Shown: piece by piece, positions 1-11,607 of the stretch
How positions within the stretch are numbered: the stretch's first letter is position 1
Layout: every line of letters starts with the position of its first letter
Origin: Adiantum capillus-veneris
Lineage: Eukaryota > Streptophyta > Polypodiopsida > Polypodiales > Pteridaceae
Direction: 5' to 3'
Length of the DNA stretch: 64,000 nt
Assembly (NCBI GenBank): GCA_014529385.2
Contig: CM043970.1
Location: 63,408,996 to 63,472,995, forward strand
Made by a program: the position numbers and the translations under genes
The notes under the pieces: model-generated
What the model was told of the DNA's origin: nothing
What the model saw: the letters and a program-made list of their open reading frames with translations, nothing else
Database searches by the model: none

Positions 1-448
1 GTGTGTCTGTTTATGTCTATAATCATAAATGGCCTTGCTATTTTCCTAATGCTTCTTTCTTTGTGTCGGTGAGCATGTTATGTGTGTGGTTATGCACTAA
101 AACAAAAATGCATGCACCGTGTTGTGCGGTTCAAAGCTTTGCAGTGGATATTTTTCCTTGCAAGCCCATCACAAGAAGTTTTAGACAAATTCTCACATCG
201 TGACTTACCTCAACATCATGAGCTTCTGTGAGGGAGGCAACGCATACCTAGCTAGGTATGCGGTGCCTCTCGAGCAGAATCTCATAATGTTATGCATTGT
301 ATGAAAAACACTGAAAAGACAGGGATTTTTTATGAAACTTAGGCATCATCTTCTTGGAAAAATTTAATATAATGCTCATTGGGTTTACTCAATTGAATAA
401 AACACATAGCATACTCATGCCTTTTTTCCTCAATGTATTTCCATGCAG
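1..448. other. Upstream/intronic sequence, no gene seen
   Basis: AT-rich sequence without a convincing reading frame. It ends in a pyrimidine-rich stretch followed by a cag at 446-448, which reads as the 3' splice acceptor for the exon that follows. It is therefore probably the last intron of the aspartic protease gene. Earlier exons would lie left of the window. Confidence 0.5.
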
Positions 449-853
449 GCAACGGGCGTTTTGCTCGATACAGGCACACAATTCACATACTTCCGAGAAG
501 AAGTATACAACATATTAAGTGAAGCAATACAACAAGCTATGTCTAAATCTGGATACAATCATATATCAGGAGAACTATATGGTTTGGACTTATGTTATAA
601 ACTTCCATCTGGAGATTTGAAGCTTCCAATTTTGGAACTTTTATTTGCAGATGGATCAGTCTCTTTAGCCCTTGATAGCTACAACTTATTTCAATACTAT
701 GACTCCGGAGATATTCATTGCTTAACAATCAAATCAGAAGAGGAGGGGGGTCTTTCTAGTGGTATTGGCAATTCTCAGATGCAAGGAATTGAATGGATCT
801 ATGACCTTTCAAATGAGAAGATTGGATTTCGTAGTGGAGCTTGCCATTTGTAG
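449..853 (+). CDS. Pepsin-family aspartic protease, C-terminal exon
   Basis: Last exon of an A1-family (pepsin/nepenthesin-like) aspartic endopeptidase, a class usually secreted or vacuolar in plants. The exon opens directly after a cag acceptor; the ATG at 443 spans the splice site and is not the real start. Near the beginning the sequence reads GVLLDTGTQFTYF, matching the second catalytic Asp motif (D-S/T-G-T) of the C-terminal lobe. The end has the family signature GNSQMQG followed by WIYDLSNEKIGF, like the GN-x-Q-x-x-x-x-x-YD-x-x-x-x-x-x-GF block that closes these enzymes. The first catalytic Asp and signal peptide would be encoded outside the window. The frame is uninterrupted, unlike nearly everything else here, so it may be a live gene; expression cannot be judged. 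A MITE begins 11 bp after the stop. Confidence 0.7.
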   Translation, partial: ATGVLLDTGTQFTYFREEVYNILSEAIQQAMSKSGYNHISGELYGLDLCYKLPSGDLKLPILELLFADGSVSLALDSYNLFQYYDSGDIHCLTIKSEEEGGLSSGIGNSQMQGIEWIYDLSNEKIGFRSGACHL

Positions 854-864
854 AATATTATTAA

Positions 865-1320
865 GGAAAAATTACCAAAATACTCCTCTAATTTGTGGAA
901 TTCCCAAAATACCCTTGTATCTACTTTAGCTGGATTGTTCACGATTTCCTAATCTTTATTCTTTTTTGACAATGTATATCTGTTTTTTAGTGCTTAGCAT
1001 GTAATTTTTTACAAATTACCTCCCAAAAAAATACATTTATGTCTAAAAATAATGAAGCAATTCATCTCCAAAGCCTACATAACCAGCTCAAATTATCTTG
1101 TATTCATAGACAATCAATCTTCTCATGAAAAGCTATAATTTTTTTAATTTTTGGATAAGTTTACTCTCATAACCAAGGGTATTTTGGGAATTTTGGAAAA
1201 ATTGAAGGGCATTTTGGGAATTTTTGACAAAATATGTGGGGTATATTGGAAATTTTTGAAATTTTGAAGGGTATTTTGGGAATTTCCACAAATTAGAGGG
1301 GTATTTTGGTAATTTTCTTT
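865..1320. mobile_element. MITE with ~45-bp terminal inverted repeats
   Basis: Both ends carry the same sequence in opposite orientation: the left end reads AAAATTACCAAAATACTCCT and continues CTAATTTGTGG; the right end is its near-perfect reverse complement. The element is flanked by an 8-bp direct repeat ATTATTAA at 857-864 and 1321-1328, which fits a target-site duplication of hAT size. The right half (about 1156-1320) is built of about five degenerate 30-38 bp repeats around GGGTATTTTGGGAATTT. No coding capacity. The superfamily call rests only on TSD length. Confidence 0.7.
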
Positions 1321-1896
1321 ATTATTAATTCAATGTAGATTGGTTATTTTGCATGCCTTCATTTTAGTTTTATGTAATTGTCCCTACAATCTAATTTCTT
1401 TGCAAGCATAAATATATGCTCAATTTTATAGATATAAAATAACTCTTTATATAATTAATGAATGATTTGATTCTAGTTTAAAACATCACATAACTAAATT
1501 GTAAGGTAATTACCTTCTTATCCACTAAAAGTTAGCGTAGTGATTTTAATTGTTTTTCCTTGTTCTTTCGTAGAGCAAGATAAGTGTTCTTCGTAGTTTC
1601 TCTTGAAACAAATTTTCTTTTGTTGTTGAAAAAGGCACAAAGAAGTTTTAAATTAGATAAAGTATGATATTTATGAATTTAATCATTACTTCACACAAAA
1701 AAAAAGTTTCCGTTGATATCGGACAAAGTTAGACCCCTGAAACCTAGATTGAATCTTTAATGGAACCTTAGCTTGCACCTCTCTTTTGAGTTTTGCCAAA
1801 CCTCTTTCTTGATGTGCAACATTAACTTCCCTACTCTAGCTCCCTATTACTTTCAAGATCCCTTTCACACGTGTTGGACCATCTCCTTCCTTACAC

Positions 1897-1898
<2 letters not shown>
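1321..1898. other. AT-rich sequence, no feature recognised
   Basis: No reading frame, repeat or promoter motif could be supported. It may include the 3' flank of the aspartic protease gene displaced by the MITE. Confidence 0.4.
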
Positions 1899-1982
<84 letters not shown>

Positions 1983-1984
1983 AG
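1899..1984. repeat. (GT)n(GA)n compound microsatellite
   Basis: About 30 GT dinucleotides (1900-1960) run directly into about 10 GA dinucleotides. It lies just left of the LINE, and a GT-rich stretch also follows the LINE poly(A) tail at 23085, so a GT-rich target for the LINE is possible but unproven. Reading frames through it are artefacts. Confidence 0.9.
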
Positions 1985-2212
1985 AGCGTGTCTGTGTGTG
2001 AAGCGGACCTACTGCCCAACGCGACCTGCTCCTGTGCGACCTTCTGCCCAGTGCGACCATCTACCCGGCGCTATTGATGAGGGCCACCTTCTGCCCAGCA
2101 CGTGTGTCTGTGGAGGTGAGCCATTGCGACACCAGCTGTAAACCCTAACAGGTTTTTCATGCCCTATTGTGGCCTGCACGATCTTTTGCTCTATGTCTAC
2201 AGTATCAACAAT

Positions 2213-2244
<32 letters not shown>

Positions 2245-2487
2245 AAGTGTGAGTGTAGTGTGATGCCTGCACATCTTTCGAGACCTCAACTGCCTGCGCG
2301 ATCTTCCCTGCCTGTGCGAACTCTGCTGCTTGTCTCTTCAGTCAATTTCAATTTGTTGTGCAGGTCTGTCAGGGCAGGTCATATTGCTTTCAGTTGGCAG
2401 GTGATGTCATCAGGCTGATAAAAGGTTTGATACTGCGTCAAGCTGCTCGAAAGTGTATGGGAAGTCTTCAGTTGATGTACTCGTGTT

Positions 2488-3192
2488 GTGGTTTTGAATG
2501 CTTTATTCTGTGAAGTATTTACAGAGCTTCGGTTCCTCAGTTGTTTACAGAGTTCTTTAGACAGTTGGTTTTGTTTGGAGAGGTTTTTTGATTTATGTTC
2601 GACTCTTTGTGCATCGAAAAGCGTCGAAAAGCAATGGAACCCACATCAGAGGCCGCTTCGGAGATTAAAGCATGCTTGTATGAGGACTTTGAGGAGCCTC
2701 GACAGGCATGGAATGGTCAAGCGCTTGCTCTTGAGGTGCACCTTCCGGTACAGGACCTCATGGACCCAGTTGCGCATTTTCTCTTGAGCCTCTACTGCTA
2801 AGGTGGCTTCAAATGTGGAAAAAGGAAAAGGGCAAGGTACAGAAACTCACTGATTCTGGGAATGGGGTTGATGCTAAAAGCAAAAATGTTGGACCTGCTG
2901 ATGTCAATTCATGGGTGGTGCCAAATCAATGAAGATTCGCACACCACTTTCTTCTCATAATTACGTTCCTTCTGTTAATGCCAATAAGAATGCATCATTT
3001 AAGCAACTTCCATGTATTGACAATTGCACTTTGATTGATGCATGGGAAAAAGTCTCTTACAAAGATGTACTCCTTGGTGAAACTTCCACCTGGCCTGTGA
3101 ACCCTGTGGACATGTTTCGTGCTTTGACTCAAAGGCTAGGTCCTCGTACGGATGTAGTGAATGGAGACGTGTCTATGGGCACCTCCACTTGA
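2488..3192 (+). pseudogene. LINE ORF1-like remnant
   Basis: Region between the LINE 5' sequence and the endonuclease, containing several short open stretches in different frames; the last (2911-3192) overlaps the start of the ORF2 region. No zinc knuckle or other diagnostic motif of LINE ORF1 nucleic-acid-binding proteins could be found, so the assignment rests only on position upstream of ORF2. Probably frameshifted and non-functional. Confidence 0.35.
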
Positions 3193-3229
3193 TTATTATG
3201 TTTGTTGCCTTTGGTACATATGTTTCCAA

Positions 3230-6200
3230 ATGCAAAGTCACATTAAATGCATCTCATACAATGTGCGTGGGTTATGCAACCTTGAAAAATGGCATCTGAC
3301 ATGGCACTATGTACATACATGTAGGGCAGACATAGTTGTATTGCAAGAGTATAATCCGCAGGAGTTTGCTAGTCAATGTGCCTATTTTGCCGAATATTGG
3401 ATTGCGTATGTTGGCTTGCAAGATCTCTCGGCTTTATTGATGTTGGTTCGCCATGAGCTTCAGCCTGTTCTGCTATATAACGATCCGCATGGCCAGTGGA
3501 TGGTTGTACAGTGTTTGTTGAATGGTCGAGTTCATGAATTTGGAGGTACCTATGCATACACGGCCTCTGGCAAAGAGCTGCTTTATGGCAAGAAATCTTG
3601 TCTCACCCCTGGACCTCGAAAGCATTCCTTTGTGGAGATTTCAATAATACCCCTGATTTGCTTGACAGCACCAGAGGAAATTCGCATATGTTGCTTGCGG
3701 AGAAACATGAATGGGATCTTCTTTTTGCCTTTGCTTGCCTCTGCTCAAATGACTGATATAAGGCGTTGTTTGCATCTTGATGCTTCTAGTTTTACCTTTT
3801 ATCATGCTGCTCATTCTTCTTATAGAGCACGAGTGGATCGTTGGTACTTGCTTAATGGGCAAAAATATGAAGAATTTATATGTGACATGAGGATAGATTA
3901 TGCCCTGCAATTATCGTATCATTATCCTCTTTTGCTGTCTTGTATTTTGGACAGTCTCTTTGTGATCGGCCTCTTCACAGGAAACCCTTGTTGCATGTAA
4001 ATAATGCCTATCTTACTCATGAAGTTTTTTGTCACATGATTGCCAATATTATTCCCCCGCTGCTGGCTCAAATGCATATTGATTTGGACGCTGCCGGGTA
4101 TCGTTTTATCATGAGAGTACAAAGTGTAATTTTTGATTATGGTACGCAGTATATGCAGTTCATTCAGGGAAATGTCATTGATGCAAAACAGGTTAGTCAA
4201 CGACTACAACAGTTGGCTGATTTCTGACCCATGTTTGAGTCTGAAATGATGGAGTTATGTGAAGCTAAAGTGTGTATTCATCAAAATGATAACAGGAAAA
4301 TCGCTAAATGGAAGATGTGTGCACGTCAACAAGCTTTAATGGATAAAGGTTGTGCTTCGAAGAATTTTTTTAAGCATTTGCATCATTCAAGGGTCTCACA
4401 ATCAATTAAGCGGGTTATATTTCCCTCGGGTGCTTGGACTTCTTCGAAGCGGGAACTTGTTGACGTTATAGTTTCACATTATCGTCAGGTGTTTGTTGCC
4501 CCATCTCAACCATCTTCGACAGCTTGTCGAGCGCGTGAATTGTTGCTTTCTTATGTTCGTCCGATCCTGTCTTCGCAGGACGCACAATGTCTTGAGGATC
4601 CTTTCGCTGTTTCAAATTGCATGGTGCCTTGCTTACATTGGGCTGTTGGAGATCTCCCGGTTGGGACGGACTTACTGTGGAATTTTTCCTCTCCTTTTGG
4701 GATGCTCGTAAACATCCCTTGCTTTTCATGTTAAATGCAGCATGGGAGAAACAGGATCTATCAGTTTCTTGGAAAGAGGGCTTACTTAAATTGTTGCCCA
4801 AGCAAGCGCTTTGCGAGCAATTCTCTCATTGGCGGCCCCTAACTTTGATGCCGGTGGTTTACAAGATTTTGGCTAAAATGTTGGTCCACCGCATCAAGGA
4901 CTATTTGTTTACAAGACTTCATCAGGCTCATTATGGTTTCATTGCTCGTCGTCAAATCATGGACAATTTGGCTAATGTTAGGATTGGCATGGAATATGCT
5001 AAGTACACGCAACAAGATGTGCTGGTCATGCAAGCTGATATTGAAAAGGCCTTTGACACTGTGTAATGGGACTTCATTGCTGCCACAATGAGGTGTCTAG
5101 GATTTGCTCCTAAATTGGCCAATGTGGTTTATTTATTGTATGCTTGTAGTACGTCTTCGGGGATCTTGGAAGGGGAATTGACAGAATCGTGGCCGCTTGG
5201 TTGTTTGGTTAGGCAAGGTTGCCCCCTTAGCGCTTTGATGTATGCAACTGCCTCTCATCCTTTGTTGATGTATCTTGATTACTTGACCTCCGGGCAGCAT
5301 CTTCATGGTTTGCAGTTACCATCGGGTCATACCTTTATTGGGCAGGCTTATGCCCCGCATGACTCGTTTTTTATGTCCCGCAATCAACAAAGTGATGTTC
5401 AAGTGATTATGGAAGCTTTGCAATTGTTTGCAATTGTGGCTAGTCTTAAACTCAATTTTTGTAAATCAAAGCTTTTGCCACTTCGTTCTTGTGATTGGCA
5501 TGCTCTGTTGTGGCCAATAGAGACTGTTCTTTCGAATGTAATCACCAGGCATTTGGGTTATCCAATTGGATGGAATGTCACTCACACGCAAAAAGTGGAT
5601 TGGGTTATGCATCTCTTGAATGTTAAACTGCATTATTGGAATCTTTCTACTTGGCCACTTCATGTTCGCCTGCAAATTGTTCAAAGTATCTTCATGGCTT
5701 ATGTTTAGTTCTTCTTGCCATTGTTGCATTGGCCTCGCCATTGTCTTGATTCTCTCATGTCGGCCATCTTGTCTCATTTGTGGCAAACTCATGCTTACAA
5801 AAAAGACCTTCGTCTGATGTCAATGGAAAAAATTTGTACACCAAAGCGCTTTGGTGGTCTGAATATTTTGGACCTACGTAGGCATGTCCTTGTTAGGAAG
5901 GCTATGATTTTGCCTACACTTACACAAAAATCTCAGCCTTGGACTCTTATGTTTGCACACTTGAGTCAGCATGTGGTTACATCCTCATTTGGTCACTGGC
6001 AATCATCCATTTCGGAGGTGGTATTTAGTAAGATGGATGGTCATATTCCTGGATGCCCGCTTTTTTCCACCTTGCTCTTTGCCTAGAAACAGGTTACGAT
6101 TCATCTATCATGGAATGCTTGGAGGGAAGGAAATTCACTTCGCTTAGAGAGCCTTCATTAGAGCTGGTCCTTTTCTCTTACTTTGGTTGACCGCTCGCCT

Positions 6201-6549
6201 CGCCAGCCATATTTCCTCTCCTAGCCTGGCATTTGAGTGGTTGAGAATGTGGTGGATGCAGCTAGTTTCACTTTGGAGTTTCCATTTTCCGCTCGCCACT
6301 TTGGATTGGGCATGCATTATTGCTAGTTTTGGAGAGAATTACAACAAATGTGATCTGTTTTTTTCCCGTTTCACCTTCGGCTGATGGTGATCGCATGTCG
6401 GACTCGAATCCGATTGGGAATGCCTTTTCAAGATATTTTTGCCAGCCGGGCATATTCTCTTCTTCTGCCTCAACCATGGCTTGCTGATCATTGCAACCCT
6501 ATTTGGCACATGCATGAATCCTATATTTGGTGGAGAGGGCTTCTATATT
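3230..6549 (+). pseudogene. LINE ORF2: endonuclease and reverse transcriptase, degenerate
   Basis: The first block (about 3236-3930) is an L1-type endonuclease: it begins IKCISYNVRGL, has the VLQE motif, a GDFN motif in a shifted frame near 3635, and a ARVDRWYL block. The reverse transcriptase follows (about 4740-5710): WRPLTLMPVVYKILAK, the AHYGFIARRQ block, QADIEKAFDTV ending in a stop at 5066, then RQGCPLSALMYA. The catalytic A/YADD box is lost, reading YAPHDSFF. RT thumb sequence (MEKICTPKRFGGLNI) occurs near 5820-5880. Many frameshifts and stops separate these blocks. Such an ORF2 would nick target DNA and reverse-transcribe its own RNA, but this copy cannot. The C-terminal zinc-ribbon (zf-RVT) lies beyond the LTR-element insertion at 22490. 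Confidence 0.8.
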
Positions 6550-8425
6550 TGTCATAAAAATTAATATCTATCCAACCCAAATGATTTTCTCATATTAAAC
6601 TGATCACTTAATGTGGGAGAATACACGGGAACAAGGGTTAAGATATAGACATGTGCTTATAGATCTATCTCAACACGGGGCCAATGGTTAAGGGGCCCAA
6701 ATGAGAGATGGTCTATCAAAGAGCAAGGCTAACCAATGGAGCATAAGACCTTAGGGTTAGCTTCATTGAAGACCTCCAATAATGTGTGTAAAAGTCCTTT
6801 GACCTTAGGCAAGCTAGGGCTGAGCTTGAGGTGGGAACCCGGCCTAAGCTCGAGGTGCTTGTCCTGCTTAAGGTGCTTGTCGTGCTTGAGGTGCTTGACA
6901 TGCTTGAGGTGCTTGATTAAGATGCTTGAGGTGCTTGACTGGCTCCATGCTTGAGGTGCTTGACTTGCCACATGATTAAGGTGCTTGAGGTGCCTTGAGA
7001 TGCTTGTGGGAACACCCCCTAATCCAAGTGCTTTGTCATGCTTGATGACTAAGGTGCTTGAGCTCCTAAAGTCAAAAGCATCCCTACAAGAGGGGGGGCG
7101 ATCCCTTTTCCTAGGGATTAGAGAGAGAACACACACTCACACTCACAAGGGAATCCCCAGCTTGAAGAGGCAGCAAGGACACATGTCAGGTTCCTCCCCA
7201 TGTTGCCCTCATGGTATGCCTGAAGCCTATTGGTTGGCCACCCAAGGGGTCCAATGATAATTTAGGATATTTAATTAATTGATTTTGCATTTATCAAGTC
7301 CTCTCTCTCAAAGGGGAAAGGGGGACACTTGTCCCAAGGCTACCCATGTTGCTTGTAATGGCTCTTGCTTGTGATTGGCTAGGCTTGGAGGGGTCCAATG
7401 AGCTTCAAGCATGAGCTACAAGGGGGGGTCGACCCAAGCAAGCTAGGGGGGTGCTTAGGGGGTATACTCACCCACACACACTCACAAACACTCTCATTGT
7501 GTACTATGCAAAGGGCAAGAGCTCGCTCTCCTTCTCCAAGCAAGTAGAGGTTGAGAGCCTACACCAACACTCTTGGCTATGGAGTGCAAATCCATCCAAG
7601 AGCCATGCTTCAATGCTTGAGCTTGTCATCTCCTTCTTCTTCATTACTATGCTATTACGTATGCTAGCAACAAGAGTATGATAAGTGAGGAACTAATTCT
7701 TTCTCCTATGAAATGTTTCTTCTTCCTCTTCCCTACCCTCATTCCCTGCTAGCTCTCTCCACCTTCGAAGGTGTTTGAGGTCTTGGAATTGAGGCTTGGG
7801 ATAGTTAATGCTTTCTACAAGTGCATGTTATGCTTATTGCAAGAAGGCTAATGGTTTATTGCAAGTAGATTAATTACTTAATGCAAGTAGATTAATTTTA
7901 TTGCAAGGTAGATTAATTATTTGCTTTAAGTACAAGTTGATGCATAAAAAGTATACATCTTCATGCACTCAAATGATTTAGGGAACACAAAGATTAATGA
8001 TGTTCACAAGTTCTTGATTGTTTCCAAGCTAAGATTGATTGTTGAAATTATGCAAAAGCTTGGTGTGTAAACCTTCCATCTTCATATTGACAAGGAGGTC
8101 TCAAGGAACTCAAAGATTGTATTGTACCAAGTCTCTCTTAATGAGACCAAGATTGTATTGTATTGTACCAAGTCTCTCTTAATGAGAGAATCTATAATAC
8201 AAATGCCTTTTGTAGGGGGGACCGGCTCCACATAAATTCGGTCCTCAACTGTTGTCATATTCTCTACACTCTCTGCCGTGTAAAAGTATTGCTCATGCCT
8301 AGTTAATTAAGTGTTATGATAGAGTTGCTACTACCAATTAAGTTCACCCTCTATGCTCTCAAAATTGCTCACTCTAGTTCTCTTAATTCCGCTATTCTCT
8401 AAGTTCATAGGCCATTCCCATTACA
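6550..8425 (+). repeat. Left (5') LTR of the gag-only element
   Basis: 1876 bp, from TGTCATAAAAATT to CCCATTACA. The matching right LTR has the same ends. Relative to the right copy it lacks a 13-bp repeat unit near 7005 and carries two extra short repeat units near 7875 and 8140. It contains the GTGCTTGAG minisatellite. U3/R/U5 limits were not located. Confidence 0.9.
6857..7012. repeat. GAGGTGCTTGA minisatellite inside the LTR
   Basis: Degenerate tandem repeats of a roughly 15-bp unit centred on GAGGTGCTTGACATGCTT. The same array occurs in the right LTR at about 20955-21127 with one extra unit. The reverse strand reads as Lys-His-Leu repeats, a by-product of the array and not a gene. Confidence 0.8.
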
Positions 8426-8426
8426 T

Positions 8427-8438
8427 TGGTATCAGAGC
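8427..8438 (+). other. Primer binding site (tRNA-Met type)
   Basis: TGGTATCAGAGC begins one base after the left LTR. This is the standard plant retrotransposon site complementary to the 3' end of initiator tRNA-Met and sets the orientation of the element as plus strand. Confidence 0.9.
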
Positions 8439-8797
8439 ATTTGGTTTCTCTTTTTTTGCTTAAGAAGAGGGGTCCTTAAGTAGCCTATAAATGTTTGATG
8501 TTGTTAATTATAATAGGGTAAGTGGAACTGGGATCTAATATCGGTTTTGTTAAGCCCACTATCTGGGGGATGGTGCACACCTCGGGAGCTTTGGACTTAA
8601 TAATGGATTCTTTTTAGACTTGCCTACGGCTTTACCATTATTGAGCCATAAGAAGTCCAAAAGGAGCTAGCCCTTGGCAATTCTGCTATGTTAGACCTAC
8701 TCCTCTACTCTCTATAATTAACCACTTTGAGCCGTGGGTGTAGATACTTAAGAGCCGATTTTAAAAGGCTAAGAGGAGTGGCAACTAAGGTTTTGAA

Positions 8798-10255
8798 TTG
8801 CCAAAGCATACACTAAGTACATACATAAATTCTGTTAACATGGCTGACAATAATCAAGAGAGTAGAATGAACATTGATAACTTTGATTTTGCACATGAAA
8901 GTGCTAATGATGATTCTCCCATGCTTATCAAATGTCTTGTTTCTAAGCTGAAACAAGCTATGGCAAACCCATTCCTACAAGGCGAAGTTTTCCAACAACT
9001 TCATAGTTATGGGATTCTCCAAACTCCCCCAAAAGAGAGAGCACCTGAGAAGTCTCTTCATGAGATTTCCAAGAGAGGGCTCTCTACGGTGAGAGAAGAG
9101 GAGAACCCATACGAAGTGCTTAAATGTTTACTAGCGGGCTTACCTCCATCCAAGAAGAAAGACAAAGTCTCTACTTTAGAGCCTTCACCAAGAGGAGGAG
9201 ATGGAAATGAGTCTTCCAATACTTCCAAAGATATGGCTCCGAGAAGACGGCAGCCTCAACGATCTTCAACTTCCCCCAAGGGGGAAAGATCACTGCAAAG
9301 TCCTCCTCCTCGTTATCACAAAAGGGAAGAGAGGTACCAAATAAAGGAAAAGGAGAGAAAGAGGTCACCCTCTTCTCCATCTTCATCAACTTCCTCATAT
9401 TCCAATGAAGGTAGCGGCTCTTCTCTCAAAGAGCCCCAGAGGAAAGGCCATCGCAAGTTCTATCCGGAATGGAGAAGGTCCAAGAAGCTAAAGAAGTTCA
9501 AAGAGGGAGGGAAGAACACCACTTTCATTGCCTATGCTGGCACCTTTGGTGCTATGGACAAGGTCTTGGCCTTCATCCAACAGCTTGATGCGTCCTTTGG
9601 TGATGAGGGCTTCATAGAGTCCTCTAAATTGCGTCAAGTATCTATGCATTACCAAAGTTCCGCTCGACAATGGTGGGATAGCCTACAAGCCCAAAGAAAA
9701 GCTCCAAAGACATGGAAGGCTTTAAGAGCCTCCATCATAAAATAGTTTCTGGCAAGCAACGCTCGAGAAAATGTCCTCACAGAATGGCAAAACTTGAAAC
9801 TCTCTCCCTACGAGTCTATCCAAAAGTATGTAGATAAGTTTTGGGATTTATTTCTCAAAGCCATTATCTACAAAAAGATAGACTTTGGGGAGCAAGAGCA
9901 ACAATTATGTGTGGGTATTTCTGAAGAGAAGGCCGAGTATATAAACTCACAAAGGCCTAATACCATATCGGCGGTCATACACCATACTATGGTCGCCTCT
10001 CAAATCGATTCCCAACAAGGGGTTAAGAGAAACTCTAAATCCATGGACGTAAAGGATCAAAATGAGCCTAGAGGGAGGAATAATGCTCAAACTTCCTCCA
10101 AAGGCAACTCTAGCAACACCGATAACAAAGCTAAGGAGAAAGGAGTCTATAAAGGTAAGAATAAACTCTCTGCAATAGAGCTAGAGTGTTATCGTAAGGA
10201 TAACAAATGCTACAAGTGTGGACAACAAGGGCATGTCTATCGTGCTTGTCCCTAA
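8798..10255 (+). pseudogene. gag: Gag polyprotein with one internal stop
   Basis: Capsid/nucleocapsid gene of the LTR element, 485 codons in one frame broken only by a TAG at 9743-9745, which looks like a CAG codon changed by C-to-T. The N-terminal half is charged and Ser/Pro-rich. A retrotransposon-gag domain lies at about residues 240-400 (YAGTFGAMDKVLAFIQQ, then RQWWDSLQ, then LSPYESIQKYVDKFWDL on the far side of the stop). A CCHC zinc knuckle, CYKCGQQGHVYRAC, ends the protein. Gag would assemble virus-like particles in the cytoplasm and bind the element RNA. This is by far the best-preserved coding part of the element, while protease is absent and RT mostly absent. The start at 8798 is the first in-frame ATG; the one at 8840 is an alternative. 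Confidence 0.8.
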
Positions 10256-10421
10256 AGAAATGCACGCAACAAGCCACCTTGAGTTTCTATGTTGGAAACT
10301 CCAAAAGAGGATGCTTATAGAAAAAGGCTTTTGTTTTTCCTATGCTAGGAGATATGTACATACATGTTTATGAGTCGGGTAGTATCCTATTCCTTGTAAA
10401 TATGCATGCTTTCACAAGTTA

Positions 10422-11000
10422 ATGAAAATTTATATTTTCATATACATGATTTCTGTTAGAAAGTCTGTAAATGAATTTAATGTTTCAACCAATAACAATA
10501 TTATTAAATTAAAAAAAAACGGGAATCAAGAGGAATTAGAATTGTCTAAATTCCTAAATGGATTCCAAAATGTTTTTATTGATGATATCCCCGTGAGCTA
10601 TCTCCACAATGAGGGGACAATGGCCATACAATGGAGGTTTTACCATGAAGCTCACTGCCTAATAAGCCTCCTTATTGAGCTTTACAAGATCCACAAGAGG
10701 AGTTCGAAAAGGCAATAACATGGACTGGTAAGTTTCGAGAGAGATTCAATAATTAGGTCACATTATCTCTAAAGGTGGTATTTCTATGGATCCACAAAAA
10801 GTAGAGGTAATAAAAGACGGCCTAATCCAAGGAATCTACATGAGTTGCAAAGCTCTAAGGGTATGAGTGCATACTAGAGATGCTTCATAAGAAAAATCCA
10901 TGCTTATAGCAGGTCCAATACATGACTTAACAAAAAAGAACGTTAAGTATACATGGACCGCAAAGAGAGAAAAATATTTCTAAAAAGATTAAAGAGAAAC
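10422..11000 (+). pseudogene. pol: Vestigial pol (RT scraps)
   Basis: Short stretches of gypsy pol survive in shifting frames: a pre-RT segment resembling LLxxFxDVFxxDIP (FLNGFQNVFIDDIPVSYL), then near 10755 a GHIISKGGISMDPQKVEVI block from the end of the RT, and near 10890 a tether segment (FIRKIHAYSR). The protease and the RT catalytic core are missing, so most of pol was deleted and not only mutated. The remnant is cut by the CACTA element and resumes at 18896. Confidence 0.7.
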
Positions 11001-11003
11001 TTA

Positions 11004-11135
11004 CACTACAAGAGGCTATTCATATTAGCGACGCTCACAAAGCGACGCTCAAAAACAAAATTCCCGGTGTCACTATGAGCGTCGCAAATTTACAAGTAAA
11101 TTTGCGACGCTCATAGCGACGCCGGCTGGGCTAAA
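11004..11135. repeat. CACTA-1 5' TIR and subterminal repeats
   Basis: Starts with the TIR CACTACAAGAGG, then several copies of TAGCGACGCTC and its inverse GAGCGTCGCAAATTTAC, two of which face each other around 11076-11128 and could form a hairpin. In En/Spm such motifs bind the TNPA-type accessory protein; that role is inferred here. Confidence 0.8.
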
Positions 11136-11212
11136 AAAATTACAGAGAGCGCCCAAAAACTTAGATCTCAGATCTGAGTTTTTCGGCGCCCTCAAGCAAG
11201 GAGCAGGTAACG

Positions 11213-11255
<43 letters not shown>

Positions 11256-11356
11256 CTCCACACACACACACACACACACACGAGGAGAGGAAGGAGAGCC
11301 AGGTATCCTCCTTCCCTCTCCTCACTCTCATGTTCCCTTCCCCTCTTTCTCTCTCC

Positions 11357-11406
<50 letters not shown>

Positions 11407-11463
11407 TAGTGTTTATGTATGTGTGTGTGCGTTTTTGTTTATGTTTGTACTCTTTCTCTCTCC

Positions 11464-11501
<38 letters not shown>

Positions 11502-11508
11502 TAGTGTT

Positions 11509-11564
<56 letters not shown>

Positions 11565-11607
11565 AGAGTACAAACATAAACAAAAACGCACACACACATA
11601 CATAAAC
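11213..11607. repeat. Microsatellites with a long inverted repeat
   Basis: Blocks of CT, CA, GT and GA dinucleotides. The stretch 11411-11462 (GTATGTGTGTGTGCGTTTTT and on) is repeated in inverse orientation at about 11556-11607, with CT and GA tracts between, so roughly 195 bp could fold into one hairpin. In CACTA copy 2 the left arm is absent. Long frames on both strands are dinucleotide artefacts. Confidence 0.85.

Larger units (their letters stand above)
2000..6549 (+). mobile_element. L1-type LINE, 5' part (interrupted)
   Basis: Non-LTR retrotransposon with an ORF1-like region, an apurinic-type endonuclease and a reverse transcriptase, all frameshifted. Its 3' part continues at 22480-23084, where it ends in a poly(A) run; the two parts were separated by the LTR element at 6550-22479. 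The RT-to-zinc-ribbon reading frame continues across the gap when one copy of the 5-bp target duplication is removed. The 5' end is not defined: the sequence from about 2000 to 2480 has no recognisable coding and could be LINE 5' UTR or flank. A second GT/GC microsatellite lies at 2212-2242. Confidence 0.75.

Noticed and set aside
1-203. Open frame of 66 codons at the window start
   Set aside because: No motif, Cys/Phe-rich random-looking composition, and it lies where the intron of the protease gene is expected.
6729-7136. Minus-strand frame rich in Lys-His-Leu repeats
   Set aside because: It is the complement of the GAGGTGCTTGA minisatellite inside the LTR and recurs only in the other LTR.
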